The position numbers and the translations under genes were made by a program. Below are positions 16,327 to 24,413 of a DNA stretch of 61,046 nt, piece by piece. The stretch is from Mycobacteriaceae bacterium. Lineage in GTDB: Bacteria; Actinomycetota; Actinomycetes; Mycobacteriales; Mycobacteriaceae. Positions within the stretch are counted from its first letter, which is position 1, and each line of letters starts with the position of its first letter. The stretch lies in NCBI GenBank assembly GCA_028726465.1, contig JAQYQB010000011.1, positions 1 through 61,046 of the forward strand, in the 5' to 3' direction. Under the pieces are notes generated by a model. It had not been told where the DNA came from. It made no database searches and saw only the letters and a list, made by a program, of their open reading frames with translations.

Positions 16327-17976
16327 TTATCTGTCTTCGTAATCGTAGAGCTCGTCCTCTTCCGTCTCCTCCGGATCGGGCAGCTCCAGCAGCTCACGGT
16401 AGAGCACGTGGAACTCTTCCGACCAGCCGGCCCGGTCCGTGCGCGACAGGCCCGCCATCTCAATGGCGGTGGTGCCGTCGGCGTTCGGGCGCAGGCGCAC
16501 CCACACGCGGCGGCGCTTGATGACCAGCGAGCCGACCAGGGAGGCCAGCATGACCAGTGCGGAGACGAGCACCCAGAACTGCATCGGGTCGTAGGAGACC
16601 TGGTAGTTGGCGAACTCGTTGGCGCCGTCGAAGGTGACCTTGGTGCCGTCGTCGAGCGTGACCGACTCGCCCATCCCCAGGTTGACGCGCTCCAGCTTCT
16701 GCAGGGCGCCCGAGTGCATCAGCGTCGAGTCCAGGGAGAAGATGGACTGCGCCGTGCCGGTGTCCAGGCCCGCGTCGCCGCGGTAGATGTCGATGGCCAG
16801 CGCCGGGTCCATCATGGACGGGAAGGACGAGGACAGCAGCTCGCCGTTCTCGCCGGACCAGCTGGCCGTCGGCGCGAACAGGCCCTGGATGGCCAGCTGG
16901 TTCTGGCGGCGCTCGTAGAGGTCCGGGTACACGCCGGCCGGCGGGTCGAAGCGCATGGCGCCCGAGGACAGGAAGTTCGTCAGATCGTCCGGGCGGAACT
17001 GCATGGTCTGCGTGCGCTTCTCCCCGTCCGGCCACTCTACCGTCACGGTGGGCGCGAAGCCGTGGCCCTGCAGGTAGACGCGGTTATTGGCCAGGCGCAG
17101 CGGGTGGTTGACCTTGAGCTCGTAGTCGTCCCAGGCTTCTTCGCTGGCGTAGATGTCCTCGCCCTCGGCGTAGGAGACGTTCGAGGTAAACATCTCCGCC
17201 TGTCCGTTCGGCAGGTAGTCCGCGGTGAAATCGTGCGCGACCAGGCAGAAGGGGTGCAGCCCCGTGCCGTCGAAGAGCGGGCCGGCGCGGAAGGAGTCGT
17301 AGTTCGACGTCGAGGTGTTGCAGAACTCGGTGGATTGCTCGGCATCGGAGGCAGAAACGTGCTTGCCGGACTCGGTGACCACGATGACCTGGCCCTCGTA
17401 GTAGACCATGCGGCCCACGGCGATGGTGACCAGCATGGCCACGAGCGCGACGTGGAAAATCAGGTTGGCCAGCTCGCGGGAGTAGCCGCGCTCGGCCGAA
17501 AAGGCCAGCGCCCCGGCGCGATCCTCGCCCGGCTCGTAGCGGGCCACGCGCCAGCGCTTGAACATCGCCTGGGTCTTGTCGCTGAGCTCCTCGATGCCGC
17601 GCTCCGAGGTGCCCTCGGCGTGCAGCGGCATGCGGGTCAGGAACTTGGGCGGGCGGGTCGGCTGAGTCTTCCACGCCTTGTAGTGATTCCACGAGCGCGG
17701 CAGGATGCAGCCGATGAGCGAGATGGTCAGCAGCACGAAGATGGCGATGAACCACGTGGAGGAGAAGACGTCGAAAAGCTGCAGCTTGTCGTAGATCTCG
17801 GCGATGGTGCCGTTGGTCTCGATGAACTCGTTGACGTTGGCCTCGTTGAGGTCACGCTGCGGCAGCAGGGAGCCAGGGATCGCGGCGACCGCCAGCAAAA
17901 ACAGCAGCGCCAAGGCGGTGCGCATACTGGTCAGCCAGTTCCAGCCCCGCTTGAGCCAGGTGCCGATCTGTTTCAC
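16327..17976 (-). CDS. resB: cytochrome c biogenesis protein ResB
   Basis: ResB is the second subunit of the system II cytochrome c synthase. The 549-aa protein has three N-terminal membrane helices, a large extracytoplasmic domain (about residues 200-440) and a final helix near 455-475. Matching features are the N-terminal MRTALALLFLLAVAAIPGSLLPQ block, the NLIFHVALVAMLVTIAVG helix with a histidine, and HGFAPTVTVEWPDG. The GTG start at 17976 follows AAGGAG. It begins 13 nt after ccdA, so the genes are one operon; an 80-bp gap separates it from ccsB. Confidence 0.92.
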   Translation of the reverse strand: MKQIGTWLKRGWNWLTSMRTALALLFLLAVAAIPGSLLPQRDLNEANVNEFIETNGTIAEIYDKLQLFDVFSSTWFIAIFVLLTISLIGCILPRSWNHYKAWKTQPTRPPKFLTRMPLHAEGTSERGIEELSDKTQAMFKRWRVARYEPGEDRAGALAFSAERGYSRELANLIFHVALVAMLVTIAVGRMVYYEGQVIVVTESGKHVSASDAEQSTEFCNTSTSNYDSFRAGPLFDGTGLHPFCLVAHDFTADYLPNGQAEMFTSNVSYAEGEDIYASEEAWDDYELKVNHPLRLANNRVYLQGHGFAPTVTVEWPDGEKRTQTMQFRPDDLTNFLSSGAMRFDPPAGVYPDLYERRQNQLAIQGLFAPTASWSGENGELLSSSFPSMMDPALAIDIYRGDAGLDTGTAQSIFSLDSTLMHSGALQKLERVNLGMGESVTLDDGTKVTFDGANEFANYQVSYDPMQFWVLVSALVMLASLVGSLVIKRRRVWVRLRPNADGTTAIEMAGLSRTDRAGWSEEFHVLYRELLELPDPEETEEDELYDYEDR

Positions 17977-17989
17977 GAATGCTCCTTAA

Positions 17990-18808
17990 CTAAATGAGGG
18001 TCGCGCCGTATTCCACGGTCCACTGCCGGATCCAGTTGATGAATTCTCCCCAGAGGCCCGTCAGCAGTGCCAGGCCCACCAGGACCATGGCCACGCCACC
18101 GATTAACTGCACGGTACGCGAGTGCTTACCCAGCCAGGAAATCGTGCGCATGGCCCGGGCCGAGCCCAGCGCCACGAGCAGGAAGGGCAGGCCCAGGCCG
18201 AGGCAGTAGCCGATGATGAGGATGGTGCCGCGCAGCGCCGTCATCCCCTCGGTGCCCGCGGACACGGAGATGATGGCGGCCAGGGTCGGGCCCAGGCACG
18301 GGGTCCAGCCCAGGGCGAAAACGCCGCCCAACAGCGGCGCGCCCAGCCAGGTGGTCCAGCGCTTGGGCGACAAGCGGGTGTCTTTTTGCAGCGCGGGCAC
18401 CAGGCCCATAAAGACCACGCCCATGAGGATGGTGACCACGCCGCCGATACGCATGAGCGTGTCAGCGTTTAAGGTCAGCACGGAGATCGCGCCGAAGACG
18501 GAGACCGTCGCCAGCACGAAGACCACGCTGAAGCCGAGGATAAACAGCAGCGCCGCGCCGACCACCGCCCACTGGCGGCGCTTGCCCACGCGGGCGCCGT
18601 ACTCCGCGTCGTAAGTCACCTCCCCGCCGACCACGCTGGCCAGGTAGGAGATATACCCGGGCACCAGCGGGACCACGCACGGGGAGGCGAAAGAGACCAG
18701 GCCGGCGGCGGCCGCGGCGATGATTCCTAACAGGATGGGCCCGGCCGCGGCGGTGTCCGCGAAGGTCTGCCCCAGGCCCGACTGGGCCACGATTAGCTGT
18801 GTCTCCAT
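17990..18808 (-). CDS. ccdA: cytochrome c biogenesis thiol-disulfide transporter CcdA
   Basis: CcdA passes electrons from cytoplasmic thioredoxin to the outside to keep apocytochrome cysteines reduced. The 272-aa protein has six or seven membrane helices. Its two active cysteines sit in [14 protein letters not shown] (about residue 43) and [12 protein letters not shown] (about residue 168), the conserved pattern in helices 1 and 4. The resA stop codon lies 3 nt before its start, and ResA is its likely electron acceptor. Confidence 0.93.
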   Translation of the reverse strand: METQLIVAQSGLGQTFADTAAAGPILLGIIAAAAAGLVSFASPCVVPLVPGYISYLASVVGGEVTYDAEYGARVGKRRQWAVVGAALLFILGFSVVFVLATVSVFGAISVLTLNADTLMRIGGVVTILMGVVFMGLVPALQKDTRLSPKRWTTWLGAPLLGGVFALGWTPCLGPTLAAIISVSAGTEGMTALRGTILIIGYCLGLGLPFLLVALGSARAMRTISWLGKHSRTVQLIGGVAMVLVGLALLTGLWGEFINWIRQWTVEYGATLI

Positions 18809-18811
18809 ACG

Positions 18812-19420
18812 CTAGGCGGACTCCTGCTCTAGTTCCTCGACGACCTCCAGCAGGTCTTGGTCCGTGATTTCGCGCAGGAAGACGGCGGCCGGGCGGTGCT
18901 GCTTGTCCAGCACGATGGTGGTGGGCACGACCGCGGTGGGCACGCCACCCAGCGCCGCCGCTGTCTTGAACGGCGGGTCATAGATGGACGGGTACTCCAG
19001 GCCGTTGTCTTCTTTGAAGTCGCGCGAAATCTGCGGGTTGTAGTCGCGCACGTTGATGCCGAAGACGGTACCGGCCTTGTCTTCCTGGAGCTTTTCGTGC
19101 ACCCGCTGCAGGTCGTCCGACTCGGAGCGGCACGGCGCGCACCACTGGCCCCAGGAGTTGAGCACCACGATCTGGTCGTCGAAGTCCGACAGGGAGATGG
19201 TCTCCCCCTCGTTCATCAGGTCCTCGCCGCTGAACTCCTGCAGCGGCTTGCGCTCCTCGGGCGCGTAGCGGATCTCCGTCTGCCCGCCCGGGGTGATGAA
19301 CTCGAAGGTCTCCCCCGTGGCGACGGCGTTCTTGGAGTTTTCCTCCGACTGCTGGCAGGCGGGCAGGGTCAGCGCCGCCGCGATCAGCGCGGCAGCGGCG
19401 GCAACAAACTTGGAAGACAT
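18812..19420 (-). CDS. resA: TlpA/ResA-like thiol-disulfide oxidoreductase lipoprotein
   Basis: A 202-aa extracytoplasmic thioredoxin-fold protein that would reduce the cysteines of apocytochrome c before heme attachment. The lipoprotein signal ends LPAC, anchoring it to the membrane. The active site is WCAPC near residue 97 and the cis-proline loop is GVPTAVVPTT near residue 168. The ATG at 19420 is preceded by CAGG; GTG 19426 is the alternative. It is the first gene of the operon and is followed closely by ccdA. Confidence 0.9.
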   Translation of the reverse strand: MSSKFVAAAAALIAAALTLPACQQSEENSKNAVATGETFEFITPGGQTEIRYAPEERKPLQEFSGEDLMNEGETISLSDFDDQIVVLNSWGQWCAPCRSESDDLQRVHEKLQEDKAGTVFGINVRDYNPQISRDFKEDNGLEYPSIYDPPFKTAAALGGVPTAVVPTTIVLDKQHRPAAVFLREITDQDLLEVVEELEQESA

Positions 19421-19503
19421 ATACACCTGAAAATCTAGGCCGGGAAAATAGACCGTTGAATTAATAATGGGCAGCTAAAGAACTTAAAGACGAGGCCAGA
19501 AGG

Positions 19504-20112
19504 CTAGATCTGGTGGGCCGGGGACGAGTAATAGATGTCAGTGATCTCCTCGTTCTGGAAAACCAGGGAGGTCACGGACGCCAGATCGCATTCCCGCGCC
19601 CACGGGGCGTGCGGCAGGCGCAGGCCCAGCACGGTGCGCTGGACCATCACGATGGGCAGCTGGTGGGAGACCAGCACCGCCTCGTGGCCGGCGGCCTTGT
19701 CGCGGGCGCGCTCGACCGCGTTAATCATCCGATCCGCGATCTGGGTATAAGGCTCGCCCCAGGACGGCTCGAGCGGGTTGCGCATCAGCGGCCAGCGGCG
19801 CGGGTTCCACAGCTGGGAGCGCAGGCCCTTGGTCCGCAGGCCCTCGAAGCGGTTGCCCGACTCGATGATGGTCTTGTCCAGCTCCACGTCCAGGCCGGTG
19901 ACCTTGGAGATGGGCTGGGCGGTTTCCTGGGTGCGCTGCAGCGGCGAGGCCGCCAGGTACGTCACGTCATGGCCGCGGAAGACTTCGGCCGTGCGCGCCG
20001 CCATGGAGTGCCCGCGGGACGACAGGTGGTAGCCCGGGATCCGGCCGTAGAGGATCTTGCCCGGGTTGTAGACCTCGCCGTGGCGGACCAGGTGGACGAT
20101 GGTGGCAGTCAC
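19504..20112 (-). CDS. histidine phosphatase family protein
   Basis: A 202-aa member of the phosphoglycerate mutase-like phosphatase superfamily. The catalytic motif LVRHGEV is at residues 8-14 and the second histidine is in LVSHQLP near residue 150. The role is uncertain: candidates are sugar phosphates or other small phosphoesters, and it is not the glycolytic mutase, which is gpmA at 42457. Its GTG start shares one base with the hemL stop codon (TAGTG), so its translation is probably coupled to hemL. Confidence 0.85.
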   Translation of the reverse strand: MTATIVHLVRHGEVYNPGKILYGRIPGYHLSSRGHSMAARTAEVFRGHDVTYLAASPLQRTQETAQPISKVTGLDVELDKTIIESGNRFEGLRTKGLRSQLWNPRRWPLMRNPLEPSWGEPYTQIADRMINAVERARDKAAGHEAVLVSHQLPIVMVQRTVLGLRLPHAPWARECDLASVTSLVFQNEEITDIYYSSPAHQI

Positions 20113-21428
20113 TAGTTCTCCTTTGTTGCGGCGGCAGCGACCTTCGCTGCCGTGGCAAGTGCGTTTTCAATCCTCTCGAAATCATTGTCGCTAAGCGCGT
20201 CAGATACAAACCAGGTCTCGAAAGCGCTCGGCGGAACCATGACGCCGCCTTCCAGCAGGGCGTGGAAGAAGGGGGTGAAACGCCAGGTCTCGGCCGTCTG
20301 CATGTCGGCGAAGTTGCGGCCCTCGCCCTCGGCGAAGCGGATGGAGAGCATCGACTCGGCGCGCTGGACGTGGTGGGCCACGCCCTCGCGCTCCAAGGCG
20401 CGGTGGATGAGCTTTTCCAGGCGGTCGGCCTGCTGCTGCAGGCGCGGGTAGAGCTCTTCGTCCGCCAGCTCCAGCGAGGCCAGGCCCGCGGCCATGGCCA
20501 CCGGGTTACCGGACAGCGTGCCGGCCTGGTAAACCGGCCCGACCGGGGCGAGGTAGTCCATCACGTCGGCGCGGCCACCAAAGGCTGCGGCGGGCAGCCC
20601 GCCGGAGACCACTTTGCCGAAGGTCACCAGGTCGCCGGCGACGTGGTCGACGCCGTACCAGCCCTGGTGGGAGGTGCGGAAGCCCGTCATGACCTCGTCC
20701 AGGATGAGCAGCGCGCCGTCGGCGTGCGCGATCTCCTTGAGCGCGGCGTTGTAGCCCTCGTCCGGGGCGACGGTGCCCATGTTGCCGGCCGCCGCCTCGG
20801 CGATGATGCAGGCGATCTGGCCGGGGTTCTCGGCAAAAGCCTGGCGGACGGCCTCCAGGTCGTTGTAGGGCACGACGATGGTGTCCTGGGCCTGCGCGCC
20901 GGTCACGCCCGGGCTATCGGGCAGCCCCAGCGTCGCCACGCCGGAGCCGGCCGCGGCCAACAGAGCGTCCACGTGGCCGTGGTAGCAGCCCTCGAACTTT
21001 AAGACCTTCGGGCGGCCGGTGAAACCGCGGGCCAGGCGCACCGCGGACATGGTGGCCTCCGTGCCGGAGTTGACCAGGCGCACCTTGTCGACGGCAGTGC
21101 GGCCCACGATGGTCTCGGCCAGCTGCACCTCGGCCTCAGCGGTCGCGCCGAAGCTCAGGCCCTTTTCCACCGCGTACTGCACGGCTTCGACGATCTTCGG
21201 GTGCGCGTTGCCGTGAATCATCGGCCCGTAGGAGCTGACCAGGTCCACATAGGTGTTGCCGTCCACGTCCCACAGCTGCGAGCCCTTGCCCTGCGCAATA
21301 GCGCGGGCCTGCCCGCCGACGGAACCGTACGCCCGAACCGGGGAATCCACCCCGCCGGGGATCACTTTCTCCGCTCGTGCGAAAAGCTCGGCGGACTTGG
21401 ACGTTGTCATGGCGCTAGAAGTAGGCAT
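20112..21428 (-). CDS. hemL: glutamate-1-semialdehyde 2,1-aminomutase
   Basis: HemL converts glutamate-1-semialdehyde to 5-aminolevulinate, the step after HemA in the C5 heme pathway. The 438-aa protein is a class III PLP aminotransferase. It shows the N-terminal [11 protein letters not shown] block, [10 protein letters not shown] (PLP phosphate site), [11 protein letters not shown] and the PLP lysine in [11 protein letters not shown] near residue 265. A 190-residue extension of the open frame upstream is spurious: TAGAAT lies exactly 7 nt before the ATG at 21428. It is 11 kb away from hemA but on the same strand. Confidence 0.95.
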   Translation of the reverse strand: MPTSSAMTTSKSAELFARAEKVIPGGVDSPVRAYGSVGGQARAIAQGKGSQLWDVDGNTYVDLVSSYGPMIHGNAHPKIVEAVQYAVEKGLSFGATAEAEVQLAETIVGRTAVDKVRLVNSGTEATMSAVRLARGFTGRPKVLKFEGCYHGHVDALLAAAGSGVATLGLPDSPGVTGAQAQDTIVVPYNDLEAVRQAFAENPGQIACIIAEAAAGNMGTVAPDEGYNAALKEIAHADGALLILDEVMTGFRTSHQGWYGVDHVAGDLVTFGKVVSGGLPAAAFGGRADVMDYLAPVGPVYQAGTLSGNPVAMAAGLASLELADEELYPRLQQQADRLEKLIHRALEREGVAHHVQRAESMLSIRFAEGEGRNFADMQTAETWRFTPFFHALLEGGVMVPPSAFETWFVSDALSDNDFERIENALATAAKVAAAATKEN

Positions 21429-21435
21429 AGCCCAC

Positions 21436-21441
21436 ATTCTA
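21436..21441 (-). promoter_or_regulatory. leaderless promoter -10 of hemL
   Basis: TAGAAT followed by 7 nt and the ATG at 21428. The region 21442-21650 between hemL and the lipoprotein gene shows no other gene. Confidence 0.6.
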
Positions 21442-21650
21442 CGGGTTTTCGCGCTATACAAAAGTTGTAGCCGCCCGCACCCGCCCTGCGTGCTCCGCCG
21501 CCCTGCGCTAGGGTGGCGGCTGGAGCGAACTGGGTGGCCCGGACCTGCCACCTGCTCGGGGAAAACACACGCACACAGCACGCTCAGCCAACGCACTGAA
21601 TCACCGACTACGCACACAAAGTAATCGAGAAACATTCGGGGGAATCTTTC

Positions 21651-22259
21651 ATGCTGCCGCGCTACCGCACAGCCGCCTTTGCCATCGCCGCTACCCTTTG
21701 CCTGTCCGCCTGCCAGACCGCCGAACCCGCGCGGGAGGAAACCCGCCCCACGTCGGCGGCGGACTCCAACCCGCGCCCCTGGTCGCCGGGCTCCGACTCC
21801 GCGCTCAGCGGCTCCAATTCCACCGCGCCCGACGCGACAACCCTCGATGGGGAAGTCTCCCCAGTGCGCGCGCCGCAGCTGCCCGGCGCTAACGATGCCG
21901 CCGCGGCCGACGATGCCGAGACCCCCACCGGCCCCACAGAGCCCGACCGCCCCGACGAGTCCTCCACTAAGCCGCACCCGGGCAACCCCGGCGCGCCGCA
22001 CTCACGCCACCAGCGCGGGCCCGCCGGGCCGGCTGGCGCCCCGCCCCGGCCAGCACCGCGGCCCGGGATCAGCTTCTCCGAGCCGGGCCTGCCCAAAATC
22101 CCCAACATCCCGCCGGAAAAACTCCGCGCCCCCGACCTCCCGAAGCCGCGCGTGCCCGATCTCCCGGAACCGGATCTCCCCTCCCCCGATATCCCGGCTC
22201 CCGACGTCCCTTCGCCCGGGCAGGTAGAACGCGACGTCAAACGCTCCGTGGGCCTCTAG
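21651..22259 (+). CDS. proline-rich putative lipoprotein
   Basis: A 202-aa secreted protein of unknown function. The N-terminal signal ends in the lipobox LSAC (cysteine at about residue 21). The rest is low complexity. Residues 30-130 are rich in Ser, Pro, Ala and Asp. The last 60 residues hold a degenerate repeat of the type PDLPxP (for example [17 protein letters not shown]), which would form an extended rod. GGGGGAA lies 6 nt before the ATG. No family is recognised. It may sit in the mycolate cell envelope. It converges on the guanidinium exporter gene. Confidence 0.7.
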   Translation: MLPRYRTAAFAIAATLCLSACQTAEPAREETRPTSAADSNPRPWSPGSDSALSGSNSTAPDATTLDGEVSPVRAPQLPGANDAAAADDAETPTGPTEPDRPDESSTKPHPGNPGAPHSRHQRGPAGPAGAPPRPAPRPGISFSEPGLPKIPNIPPEKLRAPDLPKPRVPDLPEPDLPSPDIPAPDVPSPGQVERDVKRSVGL

Positions 22260-22266
22260 GCAGCAG

Positions 22267-22581
22267 CTAGCTGATGGCTTTCAGCCCGATGATGCCGCCG
22301 ACGATCATCGCCAGGAACAGCAATTTCAGCATGGAGAAGGGCTCTTGCCCCGTCACGAGGGAATACACCACGGTCAGGCCGGCGCCCACGCCTACCCAGA
22401 CCGCGTAGCCGGTGCCCACCGGCAGGGTCTTTAAGGCCCAAGCCAGCCCGCCCATGGAAATGGCGCAGGCGACAAAGAAGACCAGGGTGGGCACCAGTTT
22501 GCTAAACCCCTCCGAGCGGTCGAGCGCCACCGCCCACACCGCTTCAAAGGCACCGGAGACAACAAGGATTAACCAAGCCAT
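22267..22581 (-). CDS. gdx: SMR family guanidinium exporter
   Basis: A 104-aa four-helix protein of the small multidrug resistance family, of the SugE/Gdx subtype that exports guanidinium in exchange for protons. The proton-coupling glutamate is Glu13, with Trp16 following (GAFEAVWA). The segments ALKTLPVGTGYAVW and the preceding GLAW match Gdx rather than EmrE-type drug pumps. The ATG at 22581 was chosen because the helix starts there and because the guanidine-III riboswitch ends only 10 nt upstream. That riboswitch supports the substrate assignment. The longer frame to 22656 would translate the riboswitch. Confidence 0.93.
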   Translation of the reverse strand: MAWLILVVSGAFEAVWAVALDRSEGFSKLVPTLVFFVACAISMGGLAWALKTLPVGTGYAVWVGVGAGLTVVYSLVTGQEPFSMLKLLFLAMIVGGIIGLKAIS

Positions 22582-22591
22582 GATTCTTTCT

Positions 22592-22632
22592 GGCCGTCTT
22601 GTCGCCTTCCCGGGTACGGCTCCCTCGTCCGG
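22592..22632 (-). ncRNA. guanidine-III riboswitch (ykkC-III)
   Basis: Read on the minus strand the 41 nt contain, in order, CCGGACGAGG, GCCGTACCCGG and GACAAGACGGC. These are the conserved blocks of the guanidine-III aptamer as I remember it from Thermobifida fusca, with matching spacing. The fold is a double pseudoknot that binds guanidinium. The AGAAAG ribosome binding site of the exporter gene lies directly behind the last block, so control of translation initiation is likely. Confidence 0.93.
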
Positions 22633-22665
22633 GGCCCGCAGTGAGCGAGCCTCCACCCAGTCCTA

Positions 22666-22680
22666 GCACAACTGCTGTGC
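22666..22680. other. GCACA-TGTGC inverted repeat upstream of the riboswitch
   Basis: GCACA and TGTGC with a 5-nt loop (ACTGC). It lies 34 bp upstream of the riboswitch on the minus strand, near the expected transcription start of the exporter gene or the end of the transcript from 22734. No U-run follows. Confidence 0.35.
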
Positions 22681-22733
22681 AAAGGCCTACTGGCTTCTAA
22701 TCCAACCTCTAACACCAGTCCGGGCTTCAGTTC

Positions 22734-23039
22734 CTAGCTCGGTGGACCGGAGAAAAAGAATCCAAACGAGATACTGATGACGACTGCCGGTGCCAGAACG
22801 GCCAGTAGCGCCGCCGCGTACAAGTCGTATTTCTTGGTTTTAAACGCCAAGTAACAATCAACCGCGAAGATGGCCAGCAAAACAATGCCGGCGACGATCA
22901 CCGACGGCCACCACCACGTCCGGCCGACTATCCACATCAGATACCCAACAACAAAAGCAACCACGACCAGCCCCCAGCCGATAAGCCGGGGAGAACGCAA
23001 CATCGCCGAATCTGAAGGTTTACTACTCTGCGCTTTCAA
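22734..23039 (-). CDS. small membrane protein of unknown function
   Basis: A 101-aa protein with three hydrophobic helices (about residues 18-36, 43-62 and 75-98) and a short polar N-terminus. Codon choice is less GC-biased than in the neighbours. I recognise no family. It is upstream of the guanidinium exporter on the same strand, but the intervening riboswitch and gap suggest separate units. The start may be at residue 13 instead (MLRSPRLIGW). Confidence 0.55.
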   Translation of the reverse strand: MKAQSSKPSDSAMLRSPRLIGWGLVVVAFVVGYLMWIVGRTWWWPSVIVAGIVLLAIFAVDCYLAFKTKKYDLYAAALLAVLAPAVVISISFGFFFSGPPS

Positions 23040-23175
23040 GGCCTTTTCCTCTACCGGAACGCTCTCTTAAGATGCCCACCTATGAAACCAACTTCGCTCT
23101 TGCTCAGCCCGCCCGCAACGAGTTTAGGGTGCGCCTGTTAGTCAGAACCACGCTCGATGAGTGTGTTCAGGGCCT

Positions 23176-23274
23176 TTAGTACTTTGACCCCAACACGATG
23201 AGGAACGCAAGCAGGGATATCACGATAAGCGCGAAAACTGAAATGATCAGCATCTGGATAGGTCCCAAAGTCAT
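23176..23274 (-). CDS. 32-aa single-helix membrane protein
   Basis: An ATG-to-TAA frame of 33 codons on the minus strand, beginning MTLGPIQMLI and ending LGSKY. Residues 7-29 are continuous hydrophobic residues (IQMLIISVFALIVISLLAF), enough for one membrane helix. GGAGGGAAAG lies just upstream of the start codon. That site, together with an otherwise gene-free stretch, is the evidence that it is expressed. It resembles small regulatory or accessory subunits in type only; I cannot assign a partner. Confidence 0.55.
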   Translation of the reverse strand: MTLGPIQMLIISVFALIVISLLAFLIVLGSKY

Positions 23275-23341
23275 CTAATTCTTTCCCTCCGGCACGCTGT
23301 TTTTAAAGTGGATTGACAAGGGCAAATATCGGACGGATTCC

Positions 23342-23356
23342 TAGGGGGAACCCCTA
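23342..23356. promoter_or_regulatory. operator-like palindrome
   Basis: TAGGGG-GAA-CCCCTA is a perfect inverted repeat. A second small hairpin AGGGT-AGGCA-ACCCT follows about 40 bp later. Both lie between the 32-aa gene (minus) and the dehydrogenase gene (plus). The regulator is unknown. The rest of 23275-23542 has no gene that I can support. Confidence 0.35.
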
Positions 23357-23540
23357 TTAAATTCATCCAATGCGAACAAAGTAACCCACTTTTAGAGGGT
23401 AGGCAACCCTTCGGATACTTTTTACACAGATAATTCGGCATCTCCCTCCCACCGGTGATTCCGTCCGCTGAGTGTTGACCTTCCAGTATTGGAATGCGCG
23501 CGCGGCAATCAGCGGTGTCCCACGCGGGAGCGCTAAAACT

Positions 23541-23548
23541 GGCATGCT
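23541..23548 (+). promoter_or_regulatory. leaderless promoter, extended -10
   Basis: TGG-CATGCT is followed by GGAGGGC (7 nt) and the ATG at 23556. Almost the same sequence precedes gpmA at 43204-43218, which supports both start choices. Confidence 0.45.
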
Positions 23549-23555
23549 GGAGGGC

Positions 23556-24395
23556 ATGAAGATTGCATTTCTAGGAACTGGACGTATGGGCTCGGAGCTG
23601 GCCCGCCACCTGCTGAAGGACCACGAGGTCACGGTGTGGAACCGCACCGCTGAGAAGGCGCAGCCGCTCGTTGACGAGGGCGCGCAGCTGGCCGCCAGCC
23701 CGGAAGAGGCTGTGGCCGGCGCGGAGGTTGTCTTCACTTCCCTGTTCGGGCCGGACAATATTCGCGAGGTCGTCGTGGAGGCGGACCTCATCCCGGAGGG
23801 GATCACCTGGGTGGATACCACGACGGTCTCCCCGGACGCCGCACGGGAATTCGCCGCGGCGGTGGAGACCTACGTCGCCGCGCCGGTGGTGGGCACCCTG
23901 GGCCCGGCCCGCGAGGGCACGCTGGGCGTGTACGTGGGCACCCCGGACGACGAGCGCCGCGAGCTGGTCATGGACCTGGTCACCCCGTGGGCTGGCGAGA
24001 ACAAGCTCATCGGCGTGGAGTCCGCCCCCATCGCCGCGGTCGGCAAGCTGCTGGCCAACCTGGCGCTGGCCGTGACCGCCGAGGGCGTGCTCGAGGCCCT
24101 GCACCTGGGCGAGTCCGAGGGGCTAAACCCCGAGGTCATTTTGGAGATGCTCGACATCACGGGCCTGGCGTTCATGAAGAACATGAAGGCCCCGTTCATC
24201 CTCGGCGAGCGCAACCCGGAGCCGGGCGACTTTACCGTCGACGCCCTGTGCAAGGACGCCAAGCTGATGGAGCAGACCTCCAACAAGCCGCTGCCGGCGG
24301 TCGCCGCGGCCATCGCCAACTTCGAGGAGCAGCAGGCCATGGGTCACGGCAACAAGGACTTCTCCTCGATTTTCGTCTTCCGCGACGTGAACTAA
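23556..24395 (+). CDS. NAD(P)-dependent 3-hydroxyacid dehydrogenase-like protein
   Basis: A 279-aa member of the 3-hydroxyisobutyrate dehydrogenase / 6-phosphogluconate dehydrogenase-like family. Residues 1-15 form the Rossmann motif (FLGTGRMGSELA). The substrate-binding segment is APVVGTLGPAREGTL near residue 110, and the catalytic lysine is expected in VGKLLANL near residue 165. The C-terminal all-helical domain is of normal length. Likely substrates are beta-hydroxyacids or small semialdehydes. It interrupts the minus-strand heme genes and converges on hemY with an 18-bp gap. ATG 23544 is the alternative start. Confidence 0.85.
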   Translation: MKIAFLGTGRMGSELARHLLKDHEVTVWNRTAEKAQPLVDEGAQLAASPEEAVAGAEVVFTSLFGPDNIREVVVEADLIPEGITWVDTTTVSPDAAREFAAAVETYVAAPVVGTLGPAREGTLGVYVGTPDDERRELVMDLVTPWAGENKLIGVESAPIAAVGKLLANLALAVTAEGVLEALHLGESEGLNPEVILEMLDITGLAFMKNMKAPFILGERNPEPGDFTVDALCKDAKLMEQTSNKPLPAVAAAIANFEEQQAMGHGNKDFSSIFVFRDVN

Positions 24396-24413
24396 ATCGT
24401 TGCCTAGGCCAAC

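Noticed and set aside
16408..17997. 529-codon frame opposite resB
   Set aside because: It is antisense to resB and has repetitive Gly/Arg/Val composition typical of reverse-frame translation.
20112..22001. 629-codon frame extending hemL upstream
   Set aside because: The first 190 codons overlap the divergent lipoprotein gene and are not family-like. A promoter element sits 7 nt before the ATG at 21428.
22583..22668. Guanidine-I (ykkC) riboswitch before the exporter gene
   Set aside because: The characteristic guanidine-I blocks do not align, whereas the guanidine-III blocks fit in order and spacing.
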